In this document: one piece after another, positions 1-7,940 of the stretch
Position numbering within the stretch: the first letter of the stretch is position 1
How the letters are laid out: every line of letters begins with the position of its first letter
Source of the DNA: an uncultured Oscillospiraceae bacterium
Lineage (GTDB): Bacteria > Bacillota_A > Clostridia > Oscillospirales > Acutalibacteraceae
Length of the DNA stretch: 64,000 bases
Assembly: GCA_910589395.1 (NCBI GenBank)
Contig: CAJUTL010000002.1
Span: 58,386-122,385 of the forward strand
Direction: 5' to 3'
Made by a program: the position numbers and the translations under genes
Notes under the pieces: model-generated
The model's input: the letters and a program-made list of their open reading frames with translations, nothing else
Databases searched by the model: none
Told to the model about the DNA's origin: nothing

Positions 1-240
1 TGTTTGGTGAGAGAGGATAGTTTCTCACCCGACCACAAGCTGAGCGATAAATTGAAACTTAGCGGTTATTTGCTCACCCCAGGTATGTCATTCTGAACGA
101 AGTGAAGAATCTCGTCCTTTGCCCTTTTTCCGGAATCAAGGTCGAGATTTTTCGTCACTTCGTTCCTCAGAATGACAATAGAGGGGAGAACTAGCCCTTC
201 TCTAACGACTAATAACTAACCGCTAACAACTAGTTCGCTA
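1..240 (-). repeat. Composite intergenic repeat module, reverse orientation
   Basis: No gene is visible in the first 372 bases. Bases 20-54 are the reverse complement of the B motif (GGTCGGGT..GAAAC preceded by TTTATCGCTCAG) that recurs at 14.1, 30.8 and 43.1 kb. Bases 86-177 are an A-type palindrome that begins TGTCATTCTGA and ends TCAGAATGACA. Bases 199-240 are a block of TTAGTTGTTAG-like words read on the minus strand. The order B, A, word block is the mirror image of the module at 13.8-14.2 kb. Stretch 241-330 has no recognisable gene but shares a TGCGCGGCAGCG word with 57.57 kb. Confidence 0.75.
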
Positions 241-330
241 AACTTCATTTATCGTTCTGCTTCTGTCTTTTTTACCTGTACTGCGCGGCAGCGCTACCAT
301 CTGGGATCTAGAATTCAGTATCCAGCGTCT

Positions 331-371
331 AAAAAAGCAAGGCAAGCTTAAAGAGCTTGCCTTGCTTTTTT
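331..371 (-). terminator. Intrinsic terminator of the TM2 gene
   Basis: An 18-bp inverted repeat (AAAAAAGCAAGGCAAGCT paired with AGCTTGCCTTGCTTTTTT) with a loop of about 4 nt lies directly behind the minus-strand gene that ends at 373. The A/T-rich outer part supplies the U-tract in either direction. Confidence 0.85.
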
Positions 372-372
372 G

Positions 373-816
373 TCAAACATAGTAGGGATTTGGCTTGAAA
401 AGCAGGGAAATAAAATCAATGAGTACGCCGATGCCAAATAGGCCCATTGTGAAAATGTAAAGAATTCCTCTACCGGTTTTGCCCTCATAGAATTTATGCG
501 CCCCCAAAAAGCCCAGGAAGAAGCACAGCGCCAGGGCCGCCCACTTGCTACGGGCCTTGGACTGCATATAGGCGTTCATGGTGTTTATATTGGTATTTGT
601 GTTTTCGTTGGAATTGTTGATGACGATGCTAGGGGCGGCGGCTCCGCCCATTTCCTCCACCTGCCTGCCGCACAAGGTGCAGACCACCGCGTCCGCTGGG
701 ATCTTTCCTCCGCAGTGCTTGCAGAATTTCTGGGGCGCTTCCGGCTGGGGAGCCTGTGTTTCCGCAGGCTGGGGAACGGCAGTCTGCGGCTGCTGTACTT
801 TCTGTTCTGTATCCAT
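373..816 (-). CDS. Zinc-ribbon and TM2-domain membrane protein
   Basis: 147 aa. A Pro/Gln-rich N-terminus (1-30) is followed by a zinc ribbon with CxxC pairs at Cys32/35 and Cys46/49, a Ser/Asn-rich linker, and a C-terminal TM2 domain (about 88-147) with two membrane segments. The domain has the family's usual features: a GAHKFY-like turn after the first helix (FLGFLGAHKFYEG) and G(I)GVLIDF in the second. TM2 proteins are small inner-membrane proteins of unknown biochemical role, often paired with zinc ribbons in Firmicutes. A good RBS (gaggtaat) precedes the ATG at 816. The gene is monocistronic, with its own promoter (896-924) and terminator (331-371). Domain calls are firm; function is unknown. 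Confidence 0.85.
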   Translation of the reverse strand: MDTEQKVQQPQTAVPQPAETQAPQPEAPQKFCKHCGGKIPADAVVCTLCGRQVEEMGGAAAPSIVINNSNENTNTNINTMNAYMQSKARSKWAALALCFFLGFLGAHKFYEGKTGRGILYIFTMGLFGIGVLIDFISLLFKPNPYYV

Positions 817-895
817 GAAATTACCTCCTCAAGATGAGCAGACAATGCGCCGGAAGCGTAAAAGAGCGGCCCCGATGCTGTCTGATTTTGTAGAA

Positions 896-924
896 AGTAT
901 AGCACAGAAGGAAGAGGCTGTCAA
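896..924 (-). promoter_or_regulatory. Sigma-A type promoter for the TM2 gene
   Basis: On the minus strand TTGACA (919-924) and TATACT (896-901) are separated by exactly 17 bp. They lie about 80 bases upstream of the ATG at 816. This is a near-consensus housekeeping promoter. Confidence 0.8.
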
Positions 925-997
925 ATTATAATAATCAAAGATGATAATTTTATATCACAGAGCGCAAGCTATAATTGACAAAAAGGAGCGTGCGCCT

Positions 998-1297
998 GTG
1001 GTGATCCAGACAGATAACCGAATCAAGAAGCTGAGAACGGCCAGTGGCATGACCCAAAGTGATCTGGCAAGGCTTATGTCCGTGACACGTTCCAGCGTCA
1101 ATGCCTGGGAAATGGGCATCTCAGCGCCTACCGCCGCCAAGCTGGTAGAGCTTTCCCAGCTGTTTCACGTGTCCACCGACTATCTGCTGGGTCTGGAGCA
1201 GCGGGAAATGATAGAGTTGGATAGCTTCAGCGAGGAACAAAAGGGCATCCTTTATGCCCTGGCGGCCTATTTCCAGAAACAGAACGGAACGGAATAA
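998..1297 (+). CDS. XRE-family helix-turn-helix regulator
   Basis: About 99 aa. The HTH_3 domain spans residues 5-60, with the typical pattern RIKKLRTASGMTQSDLARL, then SVNAWEMG in the recognition helix and a LVELSQLFHVSTDYLLGL ending. The C-terminal 35 residues are a short acidic tail. The best start is GTG at 998, 9 nt behind AAGGAG (983-988). A second GTG follows at 1001 and the reading frame stays open upstream to 941 without an RBS. The protein is probably a DNA-binding repressor; its target is not evident. It is divergent from the TM2 gene. Confidence 0.8.
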   Translation: MVIQTDNRIKKLRTASGMTQSDLARLMSVTRSSVNAWEMGISAPTAAKLVELSQLFHVSTDYLLGLEQREMIELDSFSEEQKGILYALAAYFQKQNGTE

Positions 1298-1300
1298 CTG

Positions 1301-1340
1301 AAAACACCCTCGAAAAAGCGTTGAGCTTCGAGGGTGTTTT
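1301..1340 (+). terminator. Intrinsic terminator of the XRE gene
   Basis: AAAACACCCTCGAA and TTCGAGGGTGTTTT form a 14-bp stem immediately behind the stop codon at 1297, ending in a T-run. Confidence 0.85.
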
Positions 1341-1407
1341 GCGCTGTTGTGTTATTCTTGAAATTTGCTTGGAGCCGGAGAAATACGGTTTTCAAAAAGG
1401 AAGCTCC

Positions 1408-1434
1408 GCCCAGCCAAAGAGTATTTGGCTGGGC
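1408..1434 (-). terminator. Intrinsic terminator of luxS
   Basis: GCCCAGCCAAA and TTTGGCTGGGC pair over 11 bp with a 5-nt loop, right behind the luxS stop. The minus-strand downstream sequence is T-rich (CCTTTTTG). Confidence 0.75.
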
Positions 1435-1444
1435 TATTTTGCCT

Positions 1445-1906
1445 TTATGCCTGATAATCCAGCTGCCCCGGCGTCCAGTGCTCCAGCACCTGAAGCATAT
1501 CCTCCGCCACAGCCTTTGCGCCGGGCAAGTCGTGCTCCCGGTAGTTGCCGCATTCCCGGCGCTTGCTGCCGGGGATTTCCCCGGTAAATTCCCGAAGGAA
1601 GGCAAAGCTTTCCCGAACCAGGGAAATGGCCTCCTGCGTTGAGACCGTGTCCCGCAGCAGAAGATAAAAGCCCGTGCGGCAGCCCATGGGGCCCACATAG
1701 AGCACACTTTCAGAAAACCGGCTGTTTCTGGCATAGGTGGCGAAGAGGTGTTCGAAGGTATGCAGGGCGCCGTTGGAAAGGTAATCTCCGCCGTTGGGCT
1801 TTTTCATGCGGATATCATAGGTCACAACATCTCCGTCAATGCGGGAAAGATACATTCCCTTTTCCAGCTTGTCGTGATCTACGGTAAAGCTTGCGATGGT
1901 TTTCAT
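1445..1906 (-). CDS. luxS: S-ribosylhomocysteine lyase LuxS
   Basis: 153 aa, normal length for the family. It cleaves S-ribosylhomocysteine to homocysteine and 4,5-dihydroxy-2,3-pentanedione (the AI-2 precursor), closing the activated methyl cycle in the cytoplasm. The metal site is complete: His49 and His53 in HTFEH, with Glu52 as base, and Cys119 in ECGNYREHDL. The catalytic Cys76 sits in GPMGCRTGFY. The RBS aagaggt lies 9 nt before the ATG at 1906. No Pfs or methionine gene is adjacent, so the genomic context does not separate a detoxifying from a signalling role. Confidence 0.97.
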   Translation of the reverse strand: MKTIASFTVDHDKLEKGMYLSRIDGDVVTYDIRMKKPNGGDYLSNGALHTFEHLFATYARNSRFSESVLYVGPMGCRTGFYLLLRDTVSTQEAISLVRESFAFLREFTGEIPGSKRRECGNYREHDLPGAKAVAEDMLQVLEHWTPGQLDYQA

Positions 1907-1956
1907 GGATAAAACCTCTTTTCCTTTGTTTGTTCCACGAGGGAAGCGGATAAGAA

Positions 1957-1989
1957 AAGGCCCGGCTCTCTTTCAAAAGAGCCGGGCCT
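1957..1989 (-). terminator. Intrinsic terminator of the oad operon
   Basis: AAGGCCCGGCTCT and AGAGCCGGGCCT form a GC-rich 12-bp stem just behind the oadA stop at 2007. On the minus strand it is followed by TTTTCTT. Confidence 0.85.
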
Positions 1990-2006
1990 CATTTGTCAAG
2001 CAGTGA

Positions 2007-3458
2007 TCAGAAATTTCCGCCGGTCAGATCTTCTACGATCAGCGTGCGGGGAGAATTGTCGTCCGCCTTGGCGGGGGCGGCGGGGGCGGCTGCGGGAGCG
2101 GCTTCCTCCGCGCTGTGATCGCCGTCTCTCCACTGCAGGAATTTTTCCGCCACCTGGGGGAACAGGGCCAGGCTCAGAACGTCTTCCTCGCTGTGTGCCA
2201 GACCCTTGTTGGTATACTCGGCCCGCAGCTTTTCCATTTCCGGCTCCAGCAGATCGGCAGGGCGGCAGGTAATAACCTCCGCGTCGCCAATGGCCTTTTT
2301 CCGCACTTCCTCATTGACCTTACCGGGAAGCTGGCCGTATTCGCCGCGAAGCAGGCCCTTGCTTTCCTTGGTGATCATCTTGTAGCGCTCTCCGGAAAGC
2401 ACGTTCAGCACGGCCTGGGAGCCAACGATCTGGCTGGTGGGGGTCACCAGCGGCGGGAAGCCGAAGTCCTCGCGAACCCGGGGCACCTCCGCCAGCACAT
2501 CGTAATATTTATCCTCGGCATTGGCCTGCTTCAGCTGAGAGATCAGGTTAGAAAGCATGCCGCCGGGCACCTGGTACAGCAGGGTGTTGGTATCCACCTT
2601 CAGCACCTTGGGGTTCACGTCCAGCTTTTCCGCTACGCCGCGGAAATGGGCGGCAGCCTCGGAAAGCTTTGTGAGATCCAGCCCGGAATCCCGGCTGGTG
2701 CCCTGCAGGGTGGCAACCATGGACTCGGTGGCGGGCTGAGAGGTGCCGTTTGCCAGGGGGCTTAAGGCACAGTCTACAATATCCACGCCGGCCTGGGCCG
2801 CCATCAGGTTGGTCATATCGCCGGTGCCGGTGGTGTTGTGAGTATGCAGGTGAATGGGAACGCCTACATTTTCCTTCAGCTTTTTCACCAGGGAGTAGGC
2901 GTCATAGGGCAGCAGAAGGTTTGCCATGTCCTTGATGCAGATGGTGTCCGCGCCCATTTTTTCCAGCTGCATGCTGAGCTTTACAAAGTAATCCTCGTCG
3001 TGAACGGGGCTCTTAGTGTAGCTGATGGCAACCTCCGCCATGCCGCCGTATTCCTTGACGTACTTTACAGCGGCCTCCACGTTCCGGGGATCGTTCAGGG
3101 CGTCGAAAATACGAACGATATCAATGCCGTTTTCGATGGACTTTTTGCAGAAGGCTTCCACCACGTCGTCGGCATAATGGCGGTAGCCCAGAAGGTTCTG
3201 TCCCCGAAGCAGCATTTGCAGCTTGGTGTTGGGCAGACCCTTTTTCAGGGTGCGCAGACGCTCCCAGGGATCTTCATTCAAAAAGCGCATGCACACGTCG
3301 AAGGTGGCGCCTCCCCAGCATTCCAGGGACCAGTAGCCGATACTGTCCAGAAGGGGCAGAACGGGCACCATGTCCTCCAGTTTCATGCGGGTAGCCGCCT
3401 GGGACTGATGGGCGTCGCGCAAAATGGTATCTGTAATTTTTAAGGGATTTTTAGCCAT
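2007..3458 (-). CDS. oadA: Oxaloacetate decarboxylase alpha subunit (carboxyltransferase)
   Basis: 483 aa. The N-terminal HMGL-like TIM barrel (about 5-290) opens with ITDTILRDAHQSQAATRM, which holds the metal-binding Asp, and includes CIKDMANLL and IHLHTHNTTG, which supplies metal-ligand histidines. A PYC/OADA conserved domain follows to about 440. The enzyme moves the carboxyl group of oxaloacetate to biotin. Unlike the approximately 590-aa fused form, the C-terminus is an Ala/Pro-rich tail without the biotin-accepting AMKM motif; that domain is encoded separately at 4688-5041. It is the last gene of the operon. A pyruvate carboxylase B-subunit role is conceivable, but the adjacent oadB and oadG argue for the sodium pump. 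Confidence 0.93.
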   Translation of the reverse strand: MAKNPLKITDTILRDAHQSQAATRMKLEDMVPVLPLLDSIGYWSLECWGGATFDVCMRFLNEDPWERLRTLKKGLPNTKLQMLLRGQNLLGYRHYADDVVEAFCKKSIENGIDIVRIFDALNDPRNVEAAVKYVKEYGGMAEVAISYTKSPVHDEDYFVKLSMQLEKMGADTICIKDMANLLLPYDAYSLVKKLKENVGVPIHLHTHNTTGTGDMTNLMAAQAGVDIVDCALSPLANGTSQPATESMVATLQGTSRDSGLDLTKLSEAAAHFRGVAEKLDVNPKVLKVDTNTLLYQVPGGMLSNLISQLKQANAEDKYYDVLAEVPRVREDFGFPPLVTPTSQIVGSQAVLNVLSGERYKMITKESKGLLRGEYGQLPGKVNEEVRKKAIGDAEVITCRPADLLEPEMEKLRAEYTNKGLAHSEEDVLSLALFPQVAEKFLQWRDGDHSAEEAAPAAAPAAPAKADDNSPRTLIVEDLTGGNF

Positions 3459-3482
3459 AACTTAACGCTCTCCTTTCCCGGC

Positions 3483-4649
3483 TTAACCGAACAGGGCCAG
3501 CAGTACGCCTGCGGCCACCGCAGAGCCGATCACACCGGCCACATTGGGGCCCATAGCGTGCATCAGCAGGAAGTTTGAGGGATCCTCCTTCTGGCCCACC
3601 ACCTGGGAAACACGGGCCGCCATGGGAACGGCGGAAACGCCGGCGGAGCCGATCAGGGGATTGACCTTTTCCTTGGAGAACACGTTCATCAGCTTGGCAA
3701 GCAGCACGCCGCCGGCAGTGCCGAAGCCAAAGGCGATCACACCCATGGCCAGGATCTCCAGAGTCTGGAGATTCAGGAAGTTCTTGGCGGTGGCGGTAGC
3801 GCCCACGGACACGCCCAGGAAGATGGTGACGATGTTCATCAGCTCGTTCTGAACGGTCTTGTTCAGGCGCTCTACCACGCCGCACTCACGCATCAGGTTG
3901 CCCAGCATCAGGCAGCCCACCAGGGGAGCGGCGGAAGGCAGCATGAAGGAAACAAAGATGGTCACGATGATGGGGAACAGGATCTTTTCCGTTCTGGAAA
4001 CGGGACGAAGCTGCTTCATCTTGATCTTCCGCTCCTCAGGGGTGGTCAGCAGCTTCATAATGGGCGGCTGAATCACCGGCACCAGCGCCATGTAAGAATA
4101 TGCCGCCACAGCGATGGGCCCAAGCAGCTTAGGCGCAAGCTGTGCGGTGGTGTAAATGGCCGTGGGGCCGTCCGCGCCGCCGATGATGCCGATGGAACCG
4201 GCCTCAGCGCCGGTAAAGCCCAGCAGCTGCGCGCCGATAAAGGTAATAAAAATACCTACCTGCGCCGCCGCTCCCAGCAGCAGTGTTTTGGGGTTGGCGA
4301 TCAGGGGGGCAAAATCCGTACCGGCGCCTACGCCGATAAAGATCAGGCAGGGGTAGATGCCCAGCTTTACGCCCAGATACAGGTAATCGAGCAGGCCGCC
4401 GTGGCCGGTGCCCAGCTCCGCCCAGTTAATGACGCCGTTCGCAAAGTACTCGGCGTGGTACATTCCCGCGCCGGGCAGGTTTGTCAGCAGCATGCCGAAG
4501 GCAATGGGAAGCAGCAGCAACGGCTCAAACTTTTTAACGATGGCAAGATACAGCAGAAAGCAGGAAATCGCGATCATCACCAGACACAGTGGATCTTTGG
4601 CGATGAAGGCAAAGCCGGTGCTCTCCAGAAAGCTCATAATTGCGTCCAT
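3483..4649 (-). CDS. oadB: Na+-translocating decarboxylase beta subunit
   Basis: 388 aa, very hydrophobic, with roughly nine membrane segments and the family's conserved blocks: GVGAGTDFAPLIANP, GIIGGADGPTAIYTT and the C-terminal MHAMGPNVAGVIGSA. This subunit decarboxylates carboxybiotin and couples the reaction to outward Na+ transport. The Asp in GGADGPT corresponds to the essential Asp203 region of the Klebsiella enzyme. RBS aaaggagt precedes the ATG. The gene lies 38 bp downstream of the biotin carrier and 24 bp upstream of oadA. The beta subunit alone cannot distinguish oxaloacetate from methylmalonyl-CoA pumps; the alpha subunit sets the substrate. Confidence 0.94.
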   Translation of the reverse strand: MDAIMSFLESTGFAFIAKDPLCLVMIAISCFLLYLAIVKKFEPLLLLPIAFGMLLTNLPGAGMYHAEYFANGVINWAELGTGHGGLLDYLYLGVKLGIYPCLIFIGVGAGTDFAPLIANPKTLLLGAAAQVGIFITFIGAQLLGFTGAEAGSIGIIGGADGPTAIYTTAQLAPKLLGPIAVAAYSYMALVPVIQPPIMKLLTTPEERKIKMKQLRPVSRTEKILFPIIVTIFVSFMLPSAAPLVGCLMLGNLMRECGVVERLNKTVQNELMNIVTIFLGVSVGATATAKNFLNLQTLEILAMGVIAFGFGTAGGVLLAKLMNVFSKEKVNPLIGSAGVSAVPMAARVSQVVGQKEDPSNFLLMHAMGPNVAGVIGSAVAAGVLLALFG

Positions 4650-4687
4650 GGTTTACACTCCTTTTATAGTATGTGGTAAAAAGCCTT

Positions 4688-5041
4688 TTAAGCAATGGTG
4701 CAAAGGAGTGTGCCCGTCTCTACGGAAGCGCCCTTGGAGGTGGATACGGCGGTGACGGTGCCGTCCTTGGGAGCCATGATCTCGTTTTCCATCTTCATGG
4801 CCTCCAGGATCATCAGCACATCGCCGGCCTTTACCGCCTGACCGGCGGTGACTTTCACGTCCAGAATGGTGCCGGGCATGGGAGAGGTGATCTGCTCCCC
4901 GGCGCCGGCGGGAGCCGGAGCGGCAGGAGCGGGGGCAGCAGCCGGAGCAGGAGCAGCCACGGGAGCGGCAGCGCCGCCCTTTACTTCTTCTACGGTAACT
5001 TCATAAGCAGTGCCGTTTACATTCACATTGTACTTTCTCAT
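4688..5041 (-). CDS. Biotin carboxyl carrier subunit of the decarboxylase
   Basis: 117 aa. The N-terminal 20 residues are a small strand domain, followed by an Ala/Pro hinge (24-46) and a biotinyl domain (50-117) with the biotin lysine at Lys83 in EAMKMENE. It shuttles CO2 between alpha and beta subunits. The ATG at 5041 is preferred: GAGAGGA lies 7 nt upstream, whereas the in-frame ATG at 5074 has no RBS. Having this domain as a free protein resembles the gamma (mmdC/gcdC-type) subunits rather than the fused OadA of Klebsiella. Confidence 0.92.
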   Translation of the reverse strand: MRKYNVNVNGTAYEVTVEEVKGGAAAPVAAPAPAAAPAPAAPAPAGAGEQITSPMPGTILDVKVTAGQAVKAGDVLMILEAMKMENEIMAPKDGTVTAVSTSKGASVETGTLLCTIA

Positions 5042-5095
5042 GATACGATATCCTCTCTTTACAGTTTCTTTCAAAGTGATTTGCCGGAAATGTTC

Positions 5096-5386
5096 TCACA
5101 GCTTACGGATGGAATGAATTTTCAGGTGATCTACATCGGCGCCCATGTCCTCCGCAATAGCGGCGGCAACAGCGGCGACCAGCTTCTGCTTTTCCCCGGG
5201 CTGGGAAACGGCAGGAGCCGGAACAGCAGGGGCCGGCGCGGCGGCAGGCACCGCCTTTTTCTCTGCGACCTTGGTCATAATGAGCCCCATGAGCTTGATA
5301 ATAAGGATCAAGCAGATCAGCACGACGAAAACAGTGATAAGGCCCATCAAGACAACTTGCAGGGTATTTGGATTCGCATTTTCCAT
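5096..5386 (-). CDS. oadG: OadG-family decarboxylase gamma/delta subunit
   Basis: 96 aa. A single N-terminal membrane helix (about 10-35) is followed by an Ala/Pro linker and a C-terminal amphipathic segment, matching OadG/MmdD small subunits that hold the alpha and beta subunits together. It is the first gene of the operon, with RBS gggagg 8 nt before the ATG at 5386. The final residues (HLKIHSIRKL) are typical of the family in Clostridia. Confidence 0.85.
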   Translation of the reverse strand: MENANPNTLQVVLMGLITVFVVLICLILIIKLMGLIMTKVAEKKAVPAAAPAPAVPAPAVSQPGEKQKLVAAVAAAIAEDMGADVDHLKIHSIRKL

Positions 5387-5492
5387 GCTTTTGACCTCCC
5401 TTCGCTGTGAAATTATTTAGAAAAGAGCTCAGTACAAATGGGTGAGATTCTGAAAAAATACCATTCTTCCCTATTTTATCAAAATCAGGTAC

Positions 5493-5521
5493 ATCATACC
5501 ATGAAAGGAGCTTTTTGACAA
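5493..5521 (-). promoter_or_regulatory. Promoter of the oad operon
   Basis: On the minus strand TTGTCA (5516-5521) and TATGAT (5493-5498) are 17 bp apart and about 107 bases upstream of oadG. It faces away from the promoter at 5673. Confidence 0.7.
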
Positions 5522-5672
5522 TGGGTTTTCGGGGGCTTTCGGAAATTTTTTTACCCCGCGGTAACACGCATTGAAGAAAAGAATTCAGAAGCCGGGCCGG
5601 AGGCGCAGGCAGCCTTGAACTGACAGGCCGCTGTACAGTGCGGATCTTGGAGCTTTTTCTATAAACCTGGTA

Positions 5673-5700
5673 TTGACAAAAAAGTTTCAGATGTTAAAAT
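5673..5700 (+). promoter_or_regulatory. Promoter of the SHOCT-protein gene
   Basis: TTGACA (5673-5678) and TAAAAT (5695-5700) are 16 bp apart and about 50 bases upstream of the ATG at 5752. The rest of the gap 5387-5672 shows no gene. Confidence 0.75.
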
Positions 5701-5751
5701 ATAAATAGAAAATAAAGTATATAAAACAGCTTTCTGTCAGGAGGTTTTTGT

Positions 5752-6195
5752 ATGATAGGCGCTGTGATCGGTATCATTATTTGGGGCGTTATCTGGGGCG
5801 CGGCGACACAGACGGTCGTGTACAATAAGGGATATGAGGAAAATTGGTTCTGGTGGGGCTTTTTCTTTGGTTTTATCGCACTGCTTGTGGCCCTTTCAAA
5901 GCTGCAGCTTTATTCGACAGGCCCCCTTTCTCCCCAGCTGGCGCGGGAGGCTGAGGAACGGCGCACCATGGAAGCGGGTGGCTGGAAATGTGTCTGCGGC
6001 AGACTGAACCCTTCCTACACCGGTACCTGTGCCTGCGGAAGAAGCAGGCAGGCGGTGCTTGCCGCAGCAGCCGAGCCCGCCCTGGAGAACGAGGGAGCTA
6101 CCGTAAGAATGATCAAGCAGTATAAAGAACTTCTGGATTCCGGGGCCATCACCCAAGAGGAATTTGAAAAGAAAAAGCGAGAGATCTTGGGGTAA
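5752..6195 (+). CDS. Membrane protein with SHOCT domain
   Basis: 147 aa. Two membrane segments (about 2-20 and 33-52) are followed by a cysteine-rich knuckle (Cys-x-Cys near 83-85 and again near 95-97, WKCVCG..GTCACG) and a C-terminal SHOCT domain (about 116-147: IKQYKELLDSGAITQEEFEKKKREIL). SHOCT motifs are short oligomerisation or substrate-docking helices found in many membrane proteins of unknown role. RBS aggaggt lies 8 nt before the ATG. It has its own promoter and terminator. Confidence 0.8.
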   Translation: MIGAVIGIIIWGVIWGAATQTVVYNKGYEENWFWWGFFFGFIALLVALSKLQLYSTGPLSPQLAREAEERRTMEAGGWKCVCGRLNPSYTGTCACGRSRQAVLAAAAEPALENEGATVRMIKQYKELLDSGAITQEEFEKKKREILG

Positions 6196-6205
6196 AAATG
6201 AGATC

Positions 6206-6242
6206 AAAAAGGTGCGCCCGCAAATGGCAGGCGCACCTTTTT
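6206..6242 (+). terminator. Intrinsic terminator
   Basis: AAAAAGGTGCGCC and GGCGCACCTTTTT make a 13-bp stem with a loop of about 11 nt, immediately after the SHOCT gene. Confidence 0.88.
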
Positions 6243-6345
6243 GATGTTTTGTGATATAAGAACGGCGGTTTCTCCCATGTTATTACTGAGCGGAATCTTT
6301 TTCCCCAGTAATGACTGTAAGTGCGGATGCCTGGCTCGTTCCCCA

Positions 6346-7222
6346 CTTGTCATTCCTGAGCAGAAAACAAAGCAAGCTTTGTTTTCGAGAAGAATCTCGC
6401 CCTTTGATTAACCGGTATGCGCAAGTGTTATTTTGCGCCGGTTTGTGCTGGTCGAGATCCTTCGTCGCCTTGCTCCTCAGGATGACAGTGAGTGCAGAAG
6501 GCCGGTTTGCCCCCCTCTTGTCATTCCTGAGCAGAAAGCAAGCTTTGTTTTCTGGAAGAATCTCGTCCTTTCACTGGCAGGTATGCGTAAATCTCGTTTT
6601 GCGCCAGTCTGCGCTGGCCAAGATCCTTCGTCACTGCGTTCCTCAGAATGACAGTGGGTAAGGGCCGTTGGTATGTTCGCATTGATTTCTCCGTTACCCT
6701 CTTACTTTCCTCTTGTCATTCCTGAGCAGAAAACAAAGCAAGCTTTGTTTTCGAGAAGAATCCCGCCCTTTGATTAACCGGTATGCGCAAGTGTTGTTTT
6801 GCGCCGGTTTGTGCTGGTCGAGATCCTTCGTCGCCTTGCTCCTCAGGATGACAGTGAGTGCAGAAGGCCGGTTTGCCCCCCTCTTGTCATTCCTGAGCAG
6901 AAAGCAAGCTTTGTTTTCTGGAAGAATCTCGTCCTTTCACTGGCAGGTATGCGTAAATCTCGTTTTGCGCCAGTCTGCGCTGGCCAAGATCCTTCGTCAC
7001 TGCGTTCCTCAGAATGACAGTGGGTAAGGGCCGTTGGTATGTTCGCATTGATTTCTCCGTTACCCTCTTACTTTCCTCTTGTCATTCCTGAGCAGAAAAC
7101 AAAGCAAGCTTTGTTTTCGAGAAGAATCCCGCCCTTTGATTAACCGGTATGCGCAAGTGTTGTTTTGCGCCGGCTTGTGCTGGTCGAGATCCTTCGTCGC
7201 CTTGCTCCTCAGAATGACAGTG
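6346..7222. repeat. 366-bp tandem repeat, 2.4 copies, made of A-type palindromes
   Basis: Unit starts are at 6346, 6712 and 7078 (period exactly 366). The third copy breaks off near 7222. Copies 1 and 2 differ at only a few positions (for example ATCTCGCC versus ATCCCGCC), so the duplication is recent or homogenised. Each unit contains two A-type palindromes (left ends TTGTCATTCCTGAGCAG, right ends CTCAGAATGACAG or CTCAGGATGACAG). Several open frames run through it but have no RBS and repeat with the unit; I regard them as non-coding. The whole gap 6243-7345 holds no gene. Confidence 0.92.
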
Positions 7223-7246
7223 GGCGGGGGTGGACAGTTTGCTCAA

Positions 7247-7334
7247 TGTTGATTTATCGCCCTGGCTGCGGTCGGATCAGAAGCTTTCCTTCTGTACCAA
7301 GAAGGGATACAAGTGCCAGCGGCGACTTGTCGCG
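7247..7334 (+). repeat. Dispersed B-motif copy (diverged)
   Basis: GATTTATCGCC..GCGGTCGG.TCAGAA..ACCAAGAAGGGATACAAGTG followed by a GCGGCGACTTGTCGC hairpin aligns with the B motif at 14.1, 30.8 and 43.1 kb. It lies directly behind the minus-strand GNAT gene. Confidence 0.6.
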
Positions 7335-7345
7335 GCTCTTTTTGC

Positions 7346-7912
7346 TCATTTTTTTACCAGCTTCGCCGCTCGTTCTCTGGCGGCTTCGTAGTCTACGTTT
7401 TCCAGAAGGTAGGGCTTGACGGGGCGCTCCGCACAGGGATCTAAGGGTGTCAGGGTATAGTACAGAAGCTGCTCTCCTTCTGCTGTTTCTTCCGCCGGGG
7501 CAAAGCCCATGGCTTGGAAAAAGGATAGGGCTTCCCGGTTACGGGGGTCTATTCTGGCGAAAACCTGTTTGCGGCTGCCCAGCTCCATCATTTCCCGCAT
7601 CAGGGTCCAGAGGGCGGTTCCCACGCCTCTGTGCTGGAATTCCGGCTTGACATAGAGCTGAAATTCCACGGAAAACAGGTTTTTGGGGTCGTTTCTGTCC
7701 TCGGTGAGGTGGCAGAAGCCCGCGGGGGTGGAATCGATCTCGCACAAAAGCCAGCCCAGGCCGTAGGTGTAGGTATCGATCCGGGCAATATAGTCCTGCA
7801 ATTCCGGCGGCTCCTGCTCCGGGGCGTGAATGGTGCCGGTGTAGGGGCTGTAGATCTTCAGCATGGACGGGCCGTCCCATTCATTTACACGCCGCACCGC
7901 TATTTTTGCCAT
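7346..7912 (-). CDS. GNAT-family N-acetyltransferase
   Basis: 188 aa. The GNAT core spans about 5-155. Acetyl-CoA-binding motif A is seen as FQLYVKPEFQHRGVGTALW (Q/R-x-x-G-x-G/A form HRGVGTA), followed by motif B with DPRNREALSFFQAMGF. The overall pattern resembles phosphinothricin-type acetyltransferases, but the substrate cannot be told. The C-terminal 30 residues are an extension. RBS aaaggag is 9 nt before the ATG. It lies 28 bp downstream of the LTA-synthase-like gene on the same strand, so the two may be cotranscribed. Confidence 0.85.
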   Translation of the reverse strand: MAKIAVRRVNEWDGPSMLKIYSPYTGTIHAPEQEPPELQDYIARIDTYTYGLGWLLCEIDSTPAGFCHLTEDRNDPKNLFSVEFQLYVKPEFQHRGVGTALWTLMREMMELGSRKQVFARIDPRNREALSFFQAMGFAPAEETAEGEQLLYYTLTPLDPCAERPVKPYLLENVDYEAARERAAKLVKK

Positions 7913-7940
7913 AAAGAGCGCTCTCCTTTAAGAGGTTCTT

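Noticed and set aside
6311..7220. Several open frames of 70-116 codons in the 366-bp repeats
   Set aside because: They repeat with the DNA unit, in several frames, without RBS; the DNA is palindromic repeat.
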